Shown in pieces: positions 20,528 to 30,853 of a DNA stretch of 64,000 nucleotides (the stretch's first letter is position 1; every line of letters starts with the position of its first letter). Origin of the DNA: Sphingobacteriales bacterium (GTDB lineage Bacteria > Bacteroidota > Bacteroidia > Chitinophagales > Chitinophagaceae). Position numbers and translations under genes: made by a program. Location of the stretch: contig RXJG01000004.1 of assembly GCA_003963365.1 (NCBI GenBank), positions 1,058,504-1,122,503 of the forward strand. The letters are read 5' to 3'. The notes below the pieces were generated by a model. The model was not told the origin of the DNA, ran no database searches, and saw only the letters and a program-made list of their open reading frames with translations.

Positions 20528-21112
20528 ATGATAGCTTATTTAAACGGCATTTATACTTACAAATCACCAGCGGTAGTTCATATGGAAGTGAATGGGGTTG
20601 GTTATGAAGTACAGATAAGCCTGAATACCTATACACATATACAAAATCTTGATAAAGGTATTTTATACACCTGGTTACAGGTAAAGGAAGATGCCCATGT
20701 GTTATTTGGTTTTTTTGATAAGGCAGAAAAAGAAATTTTTCTTCATCTGATCAGCGTTACCGGAATAGGCGCCACTACTGCCCGGATGATGCTTTCATCA
20801 GTTCAACCAACAGAATTACAAAATGCCATTGTAAAGGGCGATGAGCGGTTGTTAGAAGGAATTAAAGGCATTGGTAAAAAGACAGCCCAGCGCCTGATAT
20901 TGGAATTGAAAGAAAAACTCACAAAATATTCAAACGATTCAAATATTTCTCCATTGACTTACAATAGTTTGGAACAGGATGCGTTAAATGCATTGATGGC
21001 TTTGGGCATAGCCCGTCCGGCAGCAGAAAATGCTATCAAAAAAGTACGCTCTGTCAATCCCGGAATTACGGAAGTAGAAGCCCTCATAAAAAAAGTTTTA
21101 CAGGCATTATAA
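20528..21112 (+). CDS. ruvA: Holliday junction branch migration protein RuvA
   Basis: RuvA binds four-way junctions as a tetramer and loads the RuvB motor. The 194-residue protein has the three usual parts: an N-terminal OB fold (MIAYLNGIYTY...VNGVGYEV), two helix-hairpin-helix motifs (ISVTGIGATTARMML and GIKGIGKKTAQRLILELK), and a C-terminal RuvB-interacting helical domain (LEQDALNALMALGIARPAAENAI). The ATG at 20528 gives the canonical MIAYLNG start. sprA follows 19 bases later, a conserved neighbourhood in Bacteroidota. Confidence 0.97.
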   Translation: MIAYLNGIYTYKSPAVVHMEVNGVGYEVQISLNTYTHIQNLDKGILYTWLQVKEDAHVLFGFFDKAEKEIFLHLISVTGIGATTARMMLSSVQPTELQNAIVKGDERLLEGIKGIGKKTAQRLILELKEKLTKYSNDSNISPLTYNSLEQDALNALMALGIARPAAENAIKKVRSVNPGITEVEALIKKVLQAL

Positions 21113-21131
21113 TTTTCAGGGACAACCAGCT

Positions 21132-24100
21132 TTGAGACTCTTGACTATTGGCAAAACCTACATATCCGCATTATTGGTAATGTATACCCTTTTTGCTGTA
21201 ATACATGCTTCAGCAAATGAAATCCGTTTTAATAAACTTCCTCTTTTATTAACACTGCCCGATACAGCTAAGCCTGATAGTTTAAAATATCCAATCAGCG
21301 ACAGGAGAGGAGACGCTTATTCTTCATCCATCCGCAAAACTTTTGATCTGAAAGACCCGGCTAATATCAGCGATTCTGTTTATTATGATCCAAAAACAAA
21401 GCAATATTTTATTGTTGAAAAAATTGGCAACCGCTATTACCGCAATCCAACTGCTTTAACCTTTGAAGAGTTTCAGCGTATTCAAAATCAAAAGCTGTTA
21501 ACCAGTAATTTTCAAAACAGAAGAGATATTACTTCTTTGCTAAGCCGTAATCCCGGTAAATCAAAACTCAAATTTCATGAAAGTTTTGTAAACCGCTTAT
21601 TCAATACACAGGGTGGTTTGCCAAAAGTAGATATACGTCCGCAAGGTTATCTTGATCTTACAGCAGGTTACCAGAAACAGGATGTGAAAAATCCCACACT
21701 GCCACAAAGGGCACAGCGTAATGGGGTGCTTGATTTTAACATGAACGCTAATTTGAATGTAAATGCACAGATTGGTGATAAGCTTAAGTTCCCGATAAAT
21801 TATAATACGCTGGCTAATTTTGATTTTGAAAACCAGTTAGCGTTACGTTTTGGCGGCGGACCTGATGATATTGTAAAAAGTGTGGAGGCAGGAAATATTA
21901 GTTTCCCCCTGCGCAGCACCCTGATACAGGGCGCCCACCAGATATTTGGTATTAAAACACAATTACAGTTTGGCAAACTCACCGTAACGGGTGTTATTGC
22001 CAATCAAAAATCATCCCCGCAGCGATTAAACTTCCAGGGAGGGGCATCCACTACACCATTTGAAATTAAGGTCGATGATTACGAAGAAAACAGGCATTTC
22101 CTTTTAGCACAATATTTCCGTAAAAAATATAACGACGTAATGTCCCGGGCACCGGCCATTACTTCTCCTGCACAAATTTTACGGTTAGAAGTATGGGTTA
22201 CTAACCGCAATGGAACAACTACCAATGCCAGGAACATCGTTGGATTTATGGATTTGGGTGAGAAAACCCCTTACCGTAGTGATGTGATTTCACCTGTAAG
22301 CAATAATGAATATCCTGATAATGGTTTTAATTCTTTATACCAGGCGTTGAATAGCGATCCCTCCTTTCGGGATCCAAACCTGGTGGTGAGCCGTTTGCAA
22401 TCCGGTTTAAACCTGTTACCTATTCAGGATTTTGAAAAAACATTTGCCAGGAAATTAGATTCAACTCAGTATACGGTTAATCGTCAGCTTGGTTTTATTT
22501 CACTATCCCAGCCATTACAACCTGATGAAGTGTTAGCGGTAGCATACCAGTACACTTACAACGGAAGAGTTTACCAGGTAGGCGAATTTTCAAATGATGT
22601 TTCGCCTGACACCTCCGCTGTAAATAAAGGCGACCAGAAAGTATTGTTTTTAAAATTACTGAAAGCCACTTCACAACGCCCAGCCTTGCCGGTATGGGGT
22701 TTAATGATGAAGAATATTTATTCTCCTTCAGGTTTCTTTGGAACATTTGACAGGGCTGACTTTAAATTGCAGATACTCTACCAGGAGCCCGGGGCCGGCG
22801 AAAAAAGGTATTTTCCCGAAGGAGATCGTAAAGGTGATCCTATTTTATCATTGGTTGGGCTTGACCGGTTAAACAATCAAAATGATCCGCAGCCCGATGG
22901 GGTGTTTGATTATATTGAAGATCTTACAGTGGTTTCCAACCAGGCAAGAATTATTTTTCCCACTCTTGAACCATTTGGTAAAGACCTCGAAAAATATTTT
23001 GCTACTCCCGATCTCAGGGCAAAATATATTTACTATCCATTATACGATTCTATTAAATGGGTGGCGCAGAATTTGCCCAATCTTGACCGTTTTGTCATTA
23101 AAGGTGTAACCAAAGGTGGTAGCAGCAGCGGTCAGGATACTTACCTTGGCTCTAATCTTCCTCCCGGTTCAGTAAGAGTAACTTCGGGCGGACAGTTATT
23201 GAGAGAAAATATTGATTACACCGTTGATTATACTAATGGATCTGTTAAAGTAATTAACCCGGCTATTATTAACTCAGGTGTGCCGGTACAGGTGGCGTAT
23301 GAAAATAATCAGAACTATGGTTTGCAGCAACGGCAATATATGGGGCTGCGGTTTGATTATAATGCCATTAATAAAGCTAAAAAGCAATTAAACATTGGTG
23401 GTACCATCGTTCGATTGGGTGAACGTCCATTCTTTACCAAAATGAATTATAATGATGATCCCATCCGTAACACAATGTATGGTGCTGATGTCAACTTCCG
23501 CAGTGACTGGGCCCGGTTAACCAAGTGGCTCGATAAATTACCTAATTACAACGCCAACGGTATTTCGTCCATCAATGGTAATTTGGAAGCGGCCTATTTA
23601 AAACCCGGCCATCCCCCGCAAATTGGGAAAGGCGGGCAAGGTCTTGTTTATATTGATGATTTTGAAGGAACGAGAAGTGGAATAGATTTGCGTTTTCCAT
23701 TTGTATCCTGGGCATTAGCCTCCACTCCTGCAGGCGATGGTCTTTTCCCTGAAGCTAAATTGATTGATAACCTCGATTATGGGAAGAACAGGGCCAAATT
23801 AGCCTGGTATAATATTGAACCGGTTTTACAGGAAACCAAAAGCACCAACAACCCATTACGAGATTATCCAAATTTTGTGGATCAACTATCAGATCCAAGA
23901 ACAAGGTTAGTGACCAACAGCGAATTATTTCCTCAGCGTACTGTAGAATTTGGTCAAAACCAGTTAGTATCCTTTGATCTTGCCTATTATCCGTCTGAAC
24001 GTGGACCTTATAACTATGAGTCAAATCCGTCTAATATTGATGCCAATGGGAAGTTTTTAAACCCCAAAGCAAAATGGGGTGGTATTATGCGGGCATTGGA

Positions 24101-27100
24101 CCAGATAGATTTTGAAACAAACAATATTGAGTTTATTGAGTTTTGGGTGCAGGATCCTTTTATTAAAAATCCTGCCAGCAAGGGCGGGCAGTTGTACTTT
24201 AACTTTGGAAATGTTTCAGAAGATATTTTGAAAGATGGTAAGCGGATGTTTGAAAACGGATTGAGTACTCCTAATGCCCCAACCCAGGAACAAAGCAGCA
24301 ACTGGGGTAATACACCTAAAAACCCAATACAGCTTACGCAGGCATTTAATAACGATCCTGCAGACAGGCCTTTACAGGATGTGGGGTTCGATGGATTGTC
24401 AGATACAGCAGAACGATCAAAACGTAAAGATTACCTTGACGAGCTTAAAAATAATTTTGGTGCAAATGCCAAACTGGTACTGGAGGCACAAAATGATCCA
24501 TCCAACGATAATTATAAATGGTTCAGGGACCCGGATTATGATGCAGCAAAAGCAGGTATTTTACAGCGGTATAAAAATTATAATAATCCACAGGGCAATT
24601 CACCCATCAGTTCCACTACCAGTACACAGTTTGCCCCGGCCGCTACTTTATATCCCGATAATGAAGACCTGAACAGGGATAATACGCTTAATGAATCTGA
24701 AGAATATTTTGAATACAAAGTTGACCTGAAGCCAAACAGTGATCCTTCCATGCAAAAGGGAAGCAATTATATTGTTGATAAAAGAGTTCTTTCTATCAGT
24801 TATCCCAATGGTACCAAGGGTAACGAAACCTGGTATCTTTTCCGCATACCTATCAATCAATACACACAAAAGGTGGGGAATATCCCGGATTTTAAATCCA
24901 TCCGTTTTGTGAGGATGTTCCTGACTGGTTTTGAAGATTCAACAGTATTGCGTTTTGCAAAACTGGAACTGGTAAGAAACCAGTGGCGAAGTTTTAATTA
25001 CCAGTTGGATACAACAGGCAATTATGTTCCATTAAATCCTAATAACAACTTTACCACATTCAATATCTCTGCAGTTAACGTTGAAGAAAATGACCGTCGT
25101 ACTCCCGTTCCTTATAAAATACCTCCCGGTATTGAAAGAGTACAACAGCTGAGTAACAATGGTGTAAACTTATTACAGAATGAACAAGCATTAAGCATGC
25201 AGGTATGCGGACTGGAAAATGGTACAGCAAGAGCTATTTTCCGCCCGGTACAATATGACCTGCGACAATATAAAAAACTGCGCATGTTTATTCATGCTGA
25301 AGGAGCCGGCAAGGCAGATTATTTAAAAAACAATGAGCTTCACGCAGTCATTCGTCTGGGTACAGACATGATTAATAATTATTACCAAATTCGTATACCA
25401 TTGCACAAAACCAAATGGGGCGAAACAGTTCTTGACTCTATCTGGCCTGAGGTAAATAATCTTGATTTGGATTTGGCTGATTTAATAAAATTAAAAACAA
25501 GAAGAACAGGAGATATTACCAAACTGTATACTGAAGTAAGAAGTGACGGAAAATCTTATTCAGTTATGGGCAGTCCTAATTTAGGAGAAGTTAAATCAAT
25601 ATTAGTGGGTTTAGATAACCCAAAAAGTAATGATGGTAATACAATTTGTGCCGAAGTATGGATTAATGAATTAAGGTTATCGGGCCTGGATGAAACGGGA
25701 GGGTGGGCTGCTGTAGGCAGGGTGGATGTGCAGTTGAGTGATTTGGGAAGCATATCTGTTTCTGCCAGTGCAAGAAGTGCAGGCTTTGGTTCAATAGAAC
25801 AAAGAGTAAACGAAAGGAGCCGGGAAGACTTTATGCAATTTGATGCCGCCACTTCTTTAGAATTAGGAAAACTCGTTCCAAAGAAAGCGGCGATCTCTAT
25901 TCCTTTTTATGCCAGTTATTCTCAAACAGTTTCCAGTCCTAAATATGATCCATACGACCAGGATGTAAAACTGAAGGATAAAATTTCAGCTGCCTCCGGA
26001 AGCAAAAAAGATTCAATAAGGAACGAAGCACAGGATTTTACCTCTATCAAAACATTCAACTTTACCAATGTTCGAAAGAATAAAACCAATAATAAGAAAC
26101 CGCATATTTGGGATATCTCCAATCTTGATTTCAGCTATTCCTACTTTAAACAGGAAAAACACAATCCACTTATACAAAATGATGAAATAACAAGACACAG
26201 GGGCGGCATCGGTTATAATTTTAATACCTCTCCAAAATACTTTGAGCCATTCAAAAAACTCATCAAACTAAGAACAAGATGGCTTGATTTTATTAAAGAC
26301 TTTAATATTAATCCTCGTCCGTCTTTATTGAGCTTTCGTGCTGATATTAACCGTCAGTTTGGCGCTACAAGGGCAAGGGAAGTACCTATACCGGGTGTGC
26401 CGCCAAGTCCGTATGCCATACCGGAAACCTATGATAAGTACTTTACTTTTGATCGTATTTATAATATGCGCTGGGATGTTACCAAATCAATGAATATTGA
26501 TTTTACAGCCACTAATAATGCAAGAGTAGATGAACCTGCCGGCAGATTAGATACGAAAGCAAAGAAAGATACAGTGAAAACAAACTTCTGGAAGTTTGGA
26601 CGAAATACTTTATACAACCAGAGAGCAACATTCTCTTATAATTTACCAACAGGAAAAATTCCTTTGCTGAGCTGGATCAATGCAACGGCTAATTATGAAG
26701 CAGGTTACCGTTGGATTGGTGCTTCAAGATTAGCGGTTGACCTTGGTAATACCATTGAAAATTCACAAAGCAAACAGTTAAACGGCCAGTTTGATTTTAC
26801 CCGTATTTATAATTCCTTTAAATTTTTCAGGGCTATTGAATTACCAAGAAATAAAGACCAGGCAGATCAGCAGCAGCAAAAAGATTCATCTGGCAAAAAA
26901 CAAAAAATAAAAGATCCCAATGGATTACCAAATCCGGGAACGATAGCAAGAGTGTTTGGGAAATTAATAACCTCTTTAAAATCTATTAATCTAAATTATA
27001 ACGAAACCTTTAATACAAGGCTGCCCGGTTTCTTAGACAGTACAAAATATTTAGGCAATAACTGGAAGTCCGGTGCACCGGGGTTAGGATTTATTTTTGG

Positions 27101-28364
27101 GCAGCAACCAGATTCAACCTGGTTAAATAACGCAGCTAAAAAGGGATGGCTCACCAGGAATGAAAATTTCAACTATTTATTCCAGCAAAACTATACACAA
27201 ACATTAGCGGCAGATGCAAGAGTTGAACCCTTCAGGGATTTTGTAATTGATGTAAACCTGAGAAAATCGTTTAGTAAAAATTATAATGAATTATTTAAAG
27301 ATACAACATCGGGTGGTGGAGGAAGATTTGAACACCTGAATCCATATTCCAATGGTGGCTTTGATATTACCTACATTGCCATGAAAACTTTGTTTACCGA
27401 TTTTAATCCTACCAAAGTATCGGCCACCTTTAAACAATTTGAGGCCAACCGGTTAATATTGTCCAAGCGATTGAGCGATGCTAATCCTTATGCTTCTAAA
27501 ATACAGGGTGCTGATGGTTATTATGAAGGATACAGCCGTTACGCACAGGATGTGCTGATACCGGCGTTTATTGCAGCATACACAGGTAAAGATCCTCTTT
27601 CAGTAAAATTATTAGGACAAAACAATGGCAACATCCGTACTAATCCATTTAAAGGACTAATACCTAAGCCAAACTGGAAGATTAACTATAACGGGTTAAC
27701 TTCTATTCCTGCATTGGCTAAGATATTTACTAACTTTTCCATCTCTCATGGTTACACGGGTAATTTGAGTATGAATGGTTATAATTCGGCGCTGAATTTT
27801 GAAGACCGGTTTCGTTTGTTGTGGCCATCATTCCAGAATAAGGAGGGGAACTTCATTCCTTATTTCCTCGTGCCTAACGTAACTATTCATGAGGAGTTTT
27901 CTCCATTGTTTGGAGTGGATATGTTATTTGTAAACCAGGTAAGTGCTAAAGTAGAATATAAAAAATCAAGAACGCTGAGTTTGAGTTTGGTGGATTATCA
28001 ATTGAGTGAAATGCGGTCGACAGAATATACCATCCGTGCAGGATGGCGCAAACGTGGTAAGAAAGATGGGGGTATTAAATTACCATTGATAAATAAAAAA
28101 TTGCAGAATGATCTTAGTTTATCTCTCGATCTTACGTACAGAGATGATGCAACGGCCAATACCCGTTTGGATAATGATGCAGCCTTTACTACCTCTGGCC
28201 AAAAAGTCTGGTTTATTAACCCGGCAATAGATTATGTATTGAGTAACCGTGTTAATATTCGCTTCTATTTTGAGCAAAGAAGGGTGACCTCTTATATCTC
28301 CAATCCCCCGCCCAGTGTGGTTACCAGGGCTGGTATACAGTTACGTATCAGCTTGGCCCAGTAA
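21132..28364 (+). CDS. sprA: Cell-surface protein SprA (type IX secretion translocon)
   Basis: SprA forms the giant single-chain outer-membrane beta-barrel through which the type IX secretion system exports proteins; it is needed for gliding where that occurs. The protein has 2410 residues, the normal size. It shows the family's large N-terminal region (TQGGLPKVDIRPQGYLDLTAGY), repeated blocks such as VYIDDFEGTRSGIDL and WINELRLSGLDETGGWA, and a C-terminal end (ISLAQ) typical of outer-membrane barrels. The best start is TTG 21132, giving a basic n-region and a signal peptide ending near HASA; the ATG at 21180 would lose the charged start. It is probably co-transcribed with ruvA. Two cargo-type proteins with the matching sorting domain lie at 31.7-36.8 kb. 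Confidence 0.95.
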   Translation: MRLLTIGKTYISALLVMYTLFAVIHASANEIRFNKLPLLLTLPDTAKPDSLKYPISDRRGDAYSSSIRKTFDLKDPANISDSVYYDPKTKQYFIVEKIGNRYYRNPTALTFEEFQRIQNQKLLTSNFQNRRDITSLLSRNPGKSKLKFHESFVNRLFNTQGGLPKVDIRPQGYLDLTAGYQKQDVKNPTLPQRAQRNGVLDFNMNANLNVNAQIGDKLKFPINYNTLANFDFENQLALRFGGGPDDIVKSVEAGNISFPLRSTLIQGAHQIFGIKTQLQFGKLTVTGVIANQKSSPQRLNFQGGASTTPFEIKVDDYEENRHFLLAQYFRKKYNDVMSRAPAITSPAQILRLEVWVTNRNGTTTNARNIVGFMDLGEKTPYRSDVISPVSNNEYPDNGFNSLYQALNSDPSFRDPNLVVSRLQSGLNLLPIQDFEKTFARKLDSTQYTVNRQLGFISLSQPLQPDEVLAVAYQYTYNGRVYQVGEFSNDVSPDTSAVNKGDQKVLFLKLLKATSQRPALPVWGLMMKNIYSPSGFFGTFDRADFKLQILYQEPGAGEKRYFPEGDRKGDPILSLVGLDRLNNQNDPQPDGVFDYIEDLTVVSNQARIIFPTLEPFGKDLEKYFATPDLRAKYIYYPLYDSIKWVAQNLPNLDRFVIKGVTKGGSSSGQDTYLGSNLPPGSVRVTSGGQLLRENIDYTVDYTNGSVKVINPAIINSGVPVQVAYENNQNYGLQQRQYMGLRFDYNAINKAKKQLNIGGTIVRLGERPFFTKMNYNDDPIRNTMYGADVNFRSDWARLTKWLDKLPNYNANGISSINGNLEAAYLKPGHPPQIGKGGQGLVYIDDFEGTRSGIDLRFPFVSWALASTPAGDGLFPEAKLIDNLDYGKNRAKLAWYNIEPVLQETKSTNNPLRDYPNFVDQLSDPRTRLVTNSELFPQRTVEFGQNQLVSFDLAYYPSERGPYNYESNPSNIDANGKFLNPKAKWGGIMRALDQIDFETNNIEFIEFWVQDPFIKNPASKGGQLYFNFGNVSEDILKDGKRMFENGLSTPNAPTQEQSSNWGNTPKNPIQLTQAFNNDPADRPLQDVGFDGLSDTAERSKRKDYLDELKNNFGANAKLVLEAQNDPSNDNYKWFRDPDYDAAKAGILQRYKNYNNPQGNSPISSTTSTQFAPAATLYPDNEDLNRDNTLNESEEYFEYKVDLKPNSDPSMQKGSNYIVDKRVLSISYPNGTKGNETWYLFRIPINQYTQKVGNIPDFKSIRFVRMFLTGFEDSTVLRFAKLELVRNQWRSFNYQLDTTGNYVPLNPNNNFTTFNISAVNVEENDRRTPVPYKIPPGIERVQQLSNNGVNLLQNEQALSMQVCGLENGTARAIFRPVQYDLRQYKKLRMFIHAEGAGKADYLKNNELHAVIRLGTDMINNYYQIRIPLHKTKWGETVLDSIWPEVNNLDLDLADLIKLKTRRTGDITKLYTEVRSDGKSYSVMGSPNLGEVKSILVGLDNPKSNDGNTICAEVWINELRLSGLDETGGWAAVGRVDVQLSDLGSISVSASARSAGFGSIEQRVNERSREDFMQFDAATSLELGKLVPKKAAISIPFYASYSQTVSSPKYDPYDQDVKLKDKISAASGSKKDSIRNEAQDFTSIKTFNFTNVRKNKTNNKKPHIWDISNLDFSYSYFKQEKHNPLIQNDEITRHRGGIGYNFNTSPKYFEPFKKLIKLRTRWLDFIKDFNINPRPSLLSFRADINRQFGATRAREVPIPGVPPSPYAIPETYDKYFTFDRIYNMRWDVTKSMNIDFTATNNARVDEPAGRLDTKAKKDTVKTNFWKFGRNTLYNQRATFSYNLPTGKIPLLSWINATANYEAGYRWIGASRLAVDLGNTIENSQSKQLNGQFDFTRIYNSFKFFRAIELPRNKDQADQQQQKDSSGKKQKIKDPNGLPNPGTIARVFGKLITSLKSINLNYNETFNTRLPGFLDSTKYLGNNWKSGAPGLGFIFGQQPDSTWLNNAAKKGWLTRNENFNYLFQQNYTQTLAADARVEPFRDFVIDVNLRKSFSKNYNELFKDTTSGGGGRFEHLNPYSNGGFDITYIAMKTLFTDFNPTKVSATFKQFEANRLILSKRLSDANPYASKIQGADGYYEGYSRYAQDVLIPAFIAAYTGKDPLSVKLLGQNNGNIRTNPFKGLIPKPNWKINYNGLTSIPALAKIFTNFSISHGYTGNLSMNGYNSALNFEDRFRLLWPSFQNKEGNFIPYFLVPNVTIHEEFSPLFGVDMLFVNQVSAKVEYKKSRTLSLSLVDYQLSEMRSTEYTIRAGWRKRGKKDGGIKLPLINKKLQNDLSLSLDLTYRDDATANTRLDNDAAFTTSGQKVWFINPAIDYVLSNRVNIRFYFEQRRVTSYISNPPPSVVTRAGIQLRISLAQ

Positions 28365-28434
28365 AAATTTTACAAACGGTCTTAAATTATGTTTAAATGT
28401 CAGTAGCAGCATGTCCTGCTTAAGGCAAACACGA

Positions 28435-28442
28435 TAATTTTG
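28435..28442 (+). promoter_or_regulatory. Candidate promoter box (TAATTTTG)
   Basis: TAATTTTG fits TAnnTTTG and lies 18 bases before the ATG of the TPR gene. The -33 region has no clear TTTG. Confidence 0.45.
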
Positions 28443-28460
28443 CCCTCTTAATCAACACAA

Positions 28461-30104
28461 ATGAAAAGGTATGTATTAGTGGCATTGACAGGATTGATGA
28501 TTGCAGTAAATGCATCAGCACAAACAATAGAAGAAGGTAAAAAGTTTCTTTATTACGAACGAAACAAATCAGCCCTGCAGGTATTTAAAAAATTACATGA
28601 AGCTAAGCCGGCAGATGTAATTATTACTTATTGGCTTGGGCAGGCTTACCTGGCCAATGATGATGTGATGGCGGCCAAAAATTTATACAGCGGGGCATTA
28701 CAATCAAACCCCGGTGACCCATGGCTGCAAATTGGATTGGGTCATGGCGAGGTATTAGAGAAGAACTTAACTACAGCAAAAGAAAAATTTGAAAGTGCAT
28801 TGGAAGCGGGCAAATCAAAAAAAGGCATTTATAATACTGACTTGTTAATTGCAGTAGGAAGGGCCAATGCTGATGGTAATAATAAAATTGGCGACGCACC
28901 TTATGCAGTTGAAAAATTAAAGATGGCGGCAGAGCAGGATAAAAAAAACCCGGAGCCGGAATTATTATTAGGCATTTGTTATTTAAAAATGGGCAGAGAA
29001 TTTGGAACAGATGCTGTATTGTCATTCAGGGAAGCTACTAACAGGGATCCGGGTAATGCCAAGGCTTATTATCGGGTTGGACGCATTTTCCAGGTGCAAA
29101 AAAGTTATGAATCGATGGATAATGAATATAAAAAAGCAATTAAGGCTGATCCTGCTTTTCCATTAACTTATCTCTCTTACTTTTTGTATTACCAGTATAA
29201 AGATGTGGCCCTGGCAAAAGATAACCTGGATAAATATATTGCCACTTCAGACAAAGACTGTAACAGCGATTATTACCTCGCCGATTACCTTTATAGAGCA
29301 GGTAAATACAATGAGTCCTTAGACAAGACTAAAGCAATGCAGGCGGGTGATTGTAAAGATTTTGCAAGAATAAATTACCTGTATGCACTTAACTACGACA
29401 AACTGAATGATACGTCAAACGCAAAAAGCTATCTCGATAAATTTTTTGCTGCTGTTCCTCAGGATAAAATCCTGGCCACCGATTATGAATTTGCGGCAAA
29501 GTTTTATGGCAAAACTACCGGCAACGCTGTTACTGCAATTAATTATTATTTGAAAGCAGCTGATCTGTCTTCCACTAAAAATGAAAAACTTGAATTTATA
29601 AATGCCGCTGCTAAGCTGGCTGGTGATGCCAAAATGCTGGCCGAACAAATTAAACTAACGGTTAAAGCAGCTGAATTAAAAGGAGGTTTCCAGGAAAACG
29701 ATTATTACGCATTAACTAAAGCAGCATTTGATGCAAAAGATTATGTTACTGCGGATTCGCTGGCTAAAGCATACATAGCAGCTTTCCCCGATAAACCACA
29801 GGGATATGCTTTTAATGTATCAGTTGCGAAAGTTTTGGATACTGATACCTCCAGGGGTTTGGCGGTAGAACCCATCAACCGGTATAACAATCTGTTACTG
29901 AAAGATGCAGAAAAGAATAAGAAAACAATTTACAGTAATTACTATTACCTGCTCATATATTATGCACAAAAAGCCGGTGATATTAAATCAGCTATTGATG
30001 TTACCAACAGGATGATGGAACTTTATAAGGAAGGGGAAGAATATAATTTTGCCAGGAATATAAACGATCAACTCACAAAGAGGGCTGCCAGGCCGCAGAA
30101 ATAA
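28461..30104 (+). CDS. Exported tetratricopeptide-repeat protein
   Basis: A 547-residue protein with a signal peptide (MKRYVLVALTGLMIAVNASAQ) and TPR-type helical repeats through most of its length. Examples are ALQVFKKLHEAKPADVIITY, AKNLYSGALQSNPGDPWLQI and SFREATNRDPGNAKAYYRVG. Such periplasmic TPR proteins usually scaffold other proteins; no catalytic motif is seen. It has its own promoter-like box and a terminator at 30127, so it appears to be monocistronic. Its position after sprA suggests, but does not show, a link to the envelope or to type IX secretion. Confidence 0.85.
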   Translation: MKRYVLVALTGLMIAVNASAQTIEEGKKFLYYERNKSALQVFKKLHEAKPADVIITYWLGQAYLANDDVMAAKNLYSGALQSNPGDPWLQIGLGHGEVLEKNLTTAKEKFESALEAGKSKKGIYNTDLLIAVGRANADGNNKIGDAPYAVEKLKMAAEQDKKNPEPELLLGICYLKMGREFGTDAVLSFREATNRDPGNAKAYYRVGRIFQVQKSYESMDNEYKKAIKADPAFPLTYLSYFLYYQYKDVALAKDNLDKYIATSDKDCNSDYYLADYLYRAGKYNESLDKTKAMQAGDCKDFARINYLYALNYDKLNDTSNAKSYLDKFFAAVPQDKILATDYEFAAKFYGKTTGNAVTAINYYLKAADLSSTKNEKLEFINAAAKLAGDAKMLAEQIKLTVKAAELKGGFQENDYYALTKAAFDAKDYVTADSLAKAYIAAFPDKPQGYAFNVSVAKVLDTDTSRGLAVEPINRYNNLLLKDAEKNKKTIYSNYYYLLIYYAQKAGDIKSAIDVTNRMMELYKEGEEYNFARNINDQLTKRAARPQK

Positions 30105-30126
30105 ATTTTAAATTGATAAAAAAATG

Positions 30127-30157
30127 AAACCCCCCTGGGAACAGAGGGGTTTTTTTT
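30127..30157 (+). terminator. Terminator after the TPR gene
   Basis: The stem AAACCCC (30127-30133) pairs with GGGGTTT (30146-30152) around a 12-base loop, followed by T to 30157. It lies 22 bases past the stop. Confidence 0.85.
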
Positions 30158-30176
30158 CGCAAAACCAATATCCATT

Positions 30177-30650
30177 TTACTTTACTCTTTTGAGAAGCAT
30201 TATATAGCCACAAAGAGTCTTTTTCTTCTTATTTACCTGCACGGGTTTAATCATGTGGTATTCAGAAAATTTCGATATATAGCCGTAGCTGATAATATTA
30301 CCTTGTATGTCGCTGTAGTTCTTCTGGTAAAACACCTGTTTTTCATCATAATCATACATACGAACTTCATTTAATTTAGAAGAAGGATCACCTATAAAAA
30401 CAACCTGGTACCAGCTGCCTTCGGTTAATGGAACAATCACTGGCATTTCATATTCACTTTCCATAGTCATACTTGCTTCACGTACAATCATATAACCGTT
30501 GTTAGTTAATAATGTGCGTAAACTGTCTGCCTGATGCTTTAAAATAGTATCATCGCAGGGTTGTTGTCGTATAACGTCTTGTGAAAAAACCGGGGAAAAG
30601 GATGCAACAAGGCATACCACTAGAGTAAGTAAACGGGTACGGTTCTTCAT
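30177..30650 (-). CDS. Exported protein of unknown function
   Basis: A 157-residue protein beginning MKNRTRLLTLVVCLVASFSPVFSQ, a typical signal peptide. I use the ATG at 30650; a longer frame from 30749 would put 33 residues in front of that signal. The mature part has a cysteine near its start (QQPCDD), a beta-rich middle (EMPVIVPLTEGSWYQVVFIG) and a basic C-terminus. No family is recognised. It stands alone, with about 200 bases of featureless AT-rich DNA between it and the SDR gene. Confidence 0.7.
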   Translation of the reverse strand: MKNRTRLLTLVVCLVASFSPVFSQDVIRQQPCDDTILKHQADSLRTLLTNNGYMIVREASMTMESEYEMPVIVPLTEGSWYQVVFIGDPSSKLNEVRMYDYDEKQVFYQKNYSDIQGNIISYGYISKFSEYHMIKPVQVNKKKKTLCGYIMLLKRVK

Positions 30651-30853
30651 AAAAACAATTTTACGGATATAGGGTGTTCTTATAATAAAAACGATAACAG
30701 GTTTCTTTTGTTGCACTAAACTATGAACAATTTCCAGTAAGTCAAACATTTTAAACCAATTATTAAAATTTCGGGTGATTTTACGCTGCCAAAATTGTGC
30801 TATTTACGATAAATGTTGATAACTATGTAATGGTTTTATCTGAACAGGTTTTA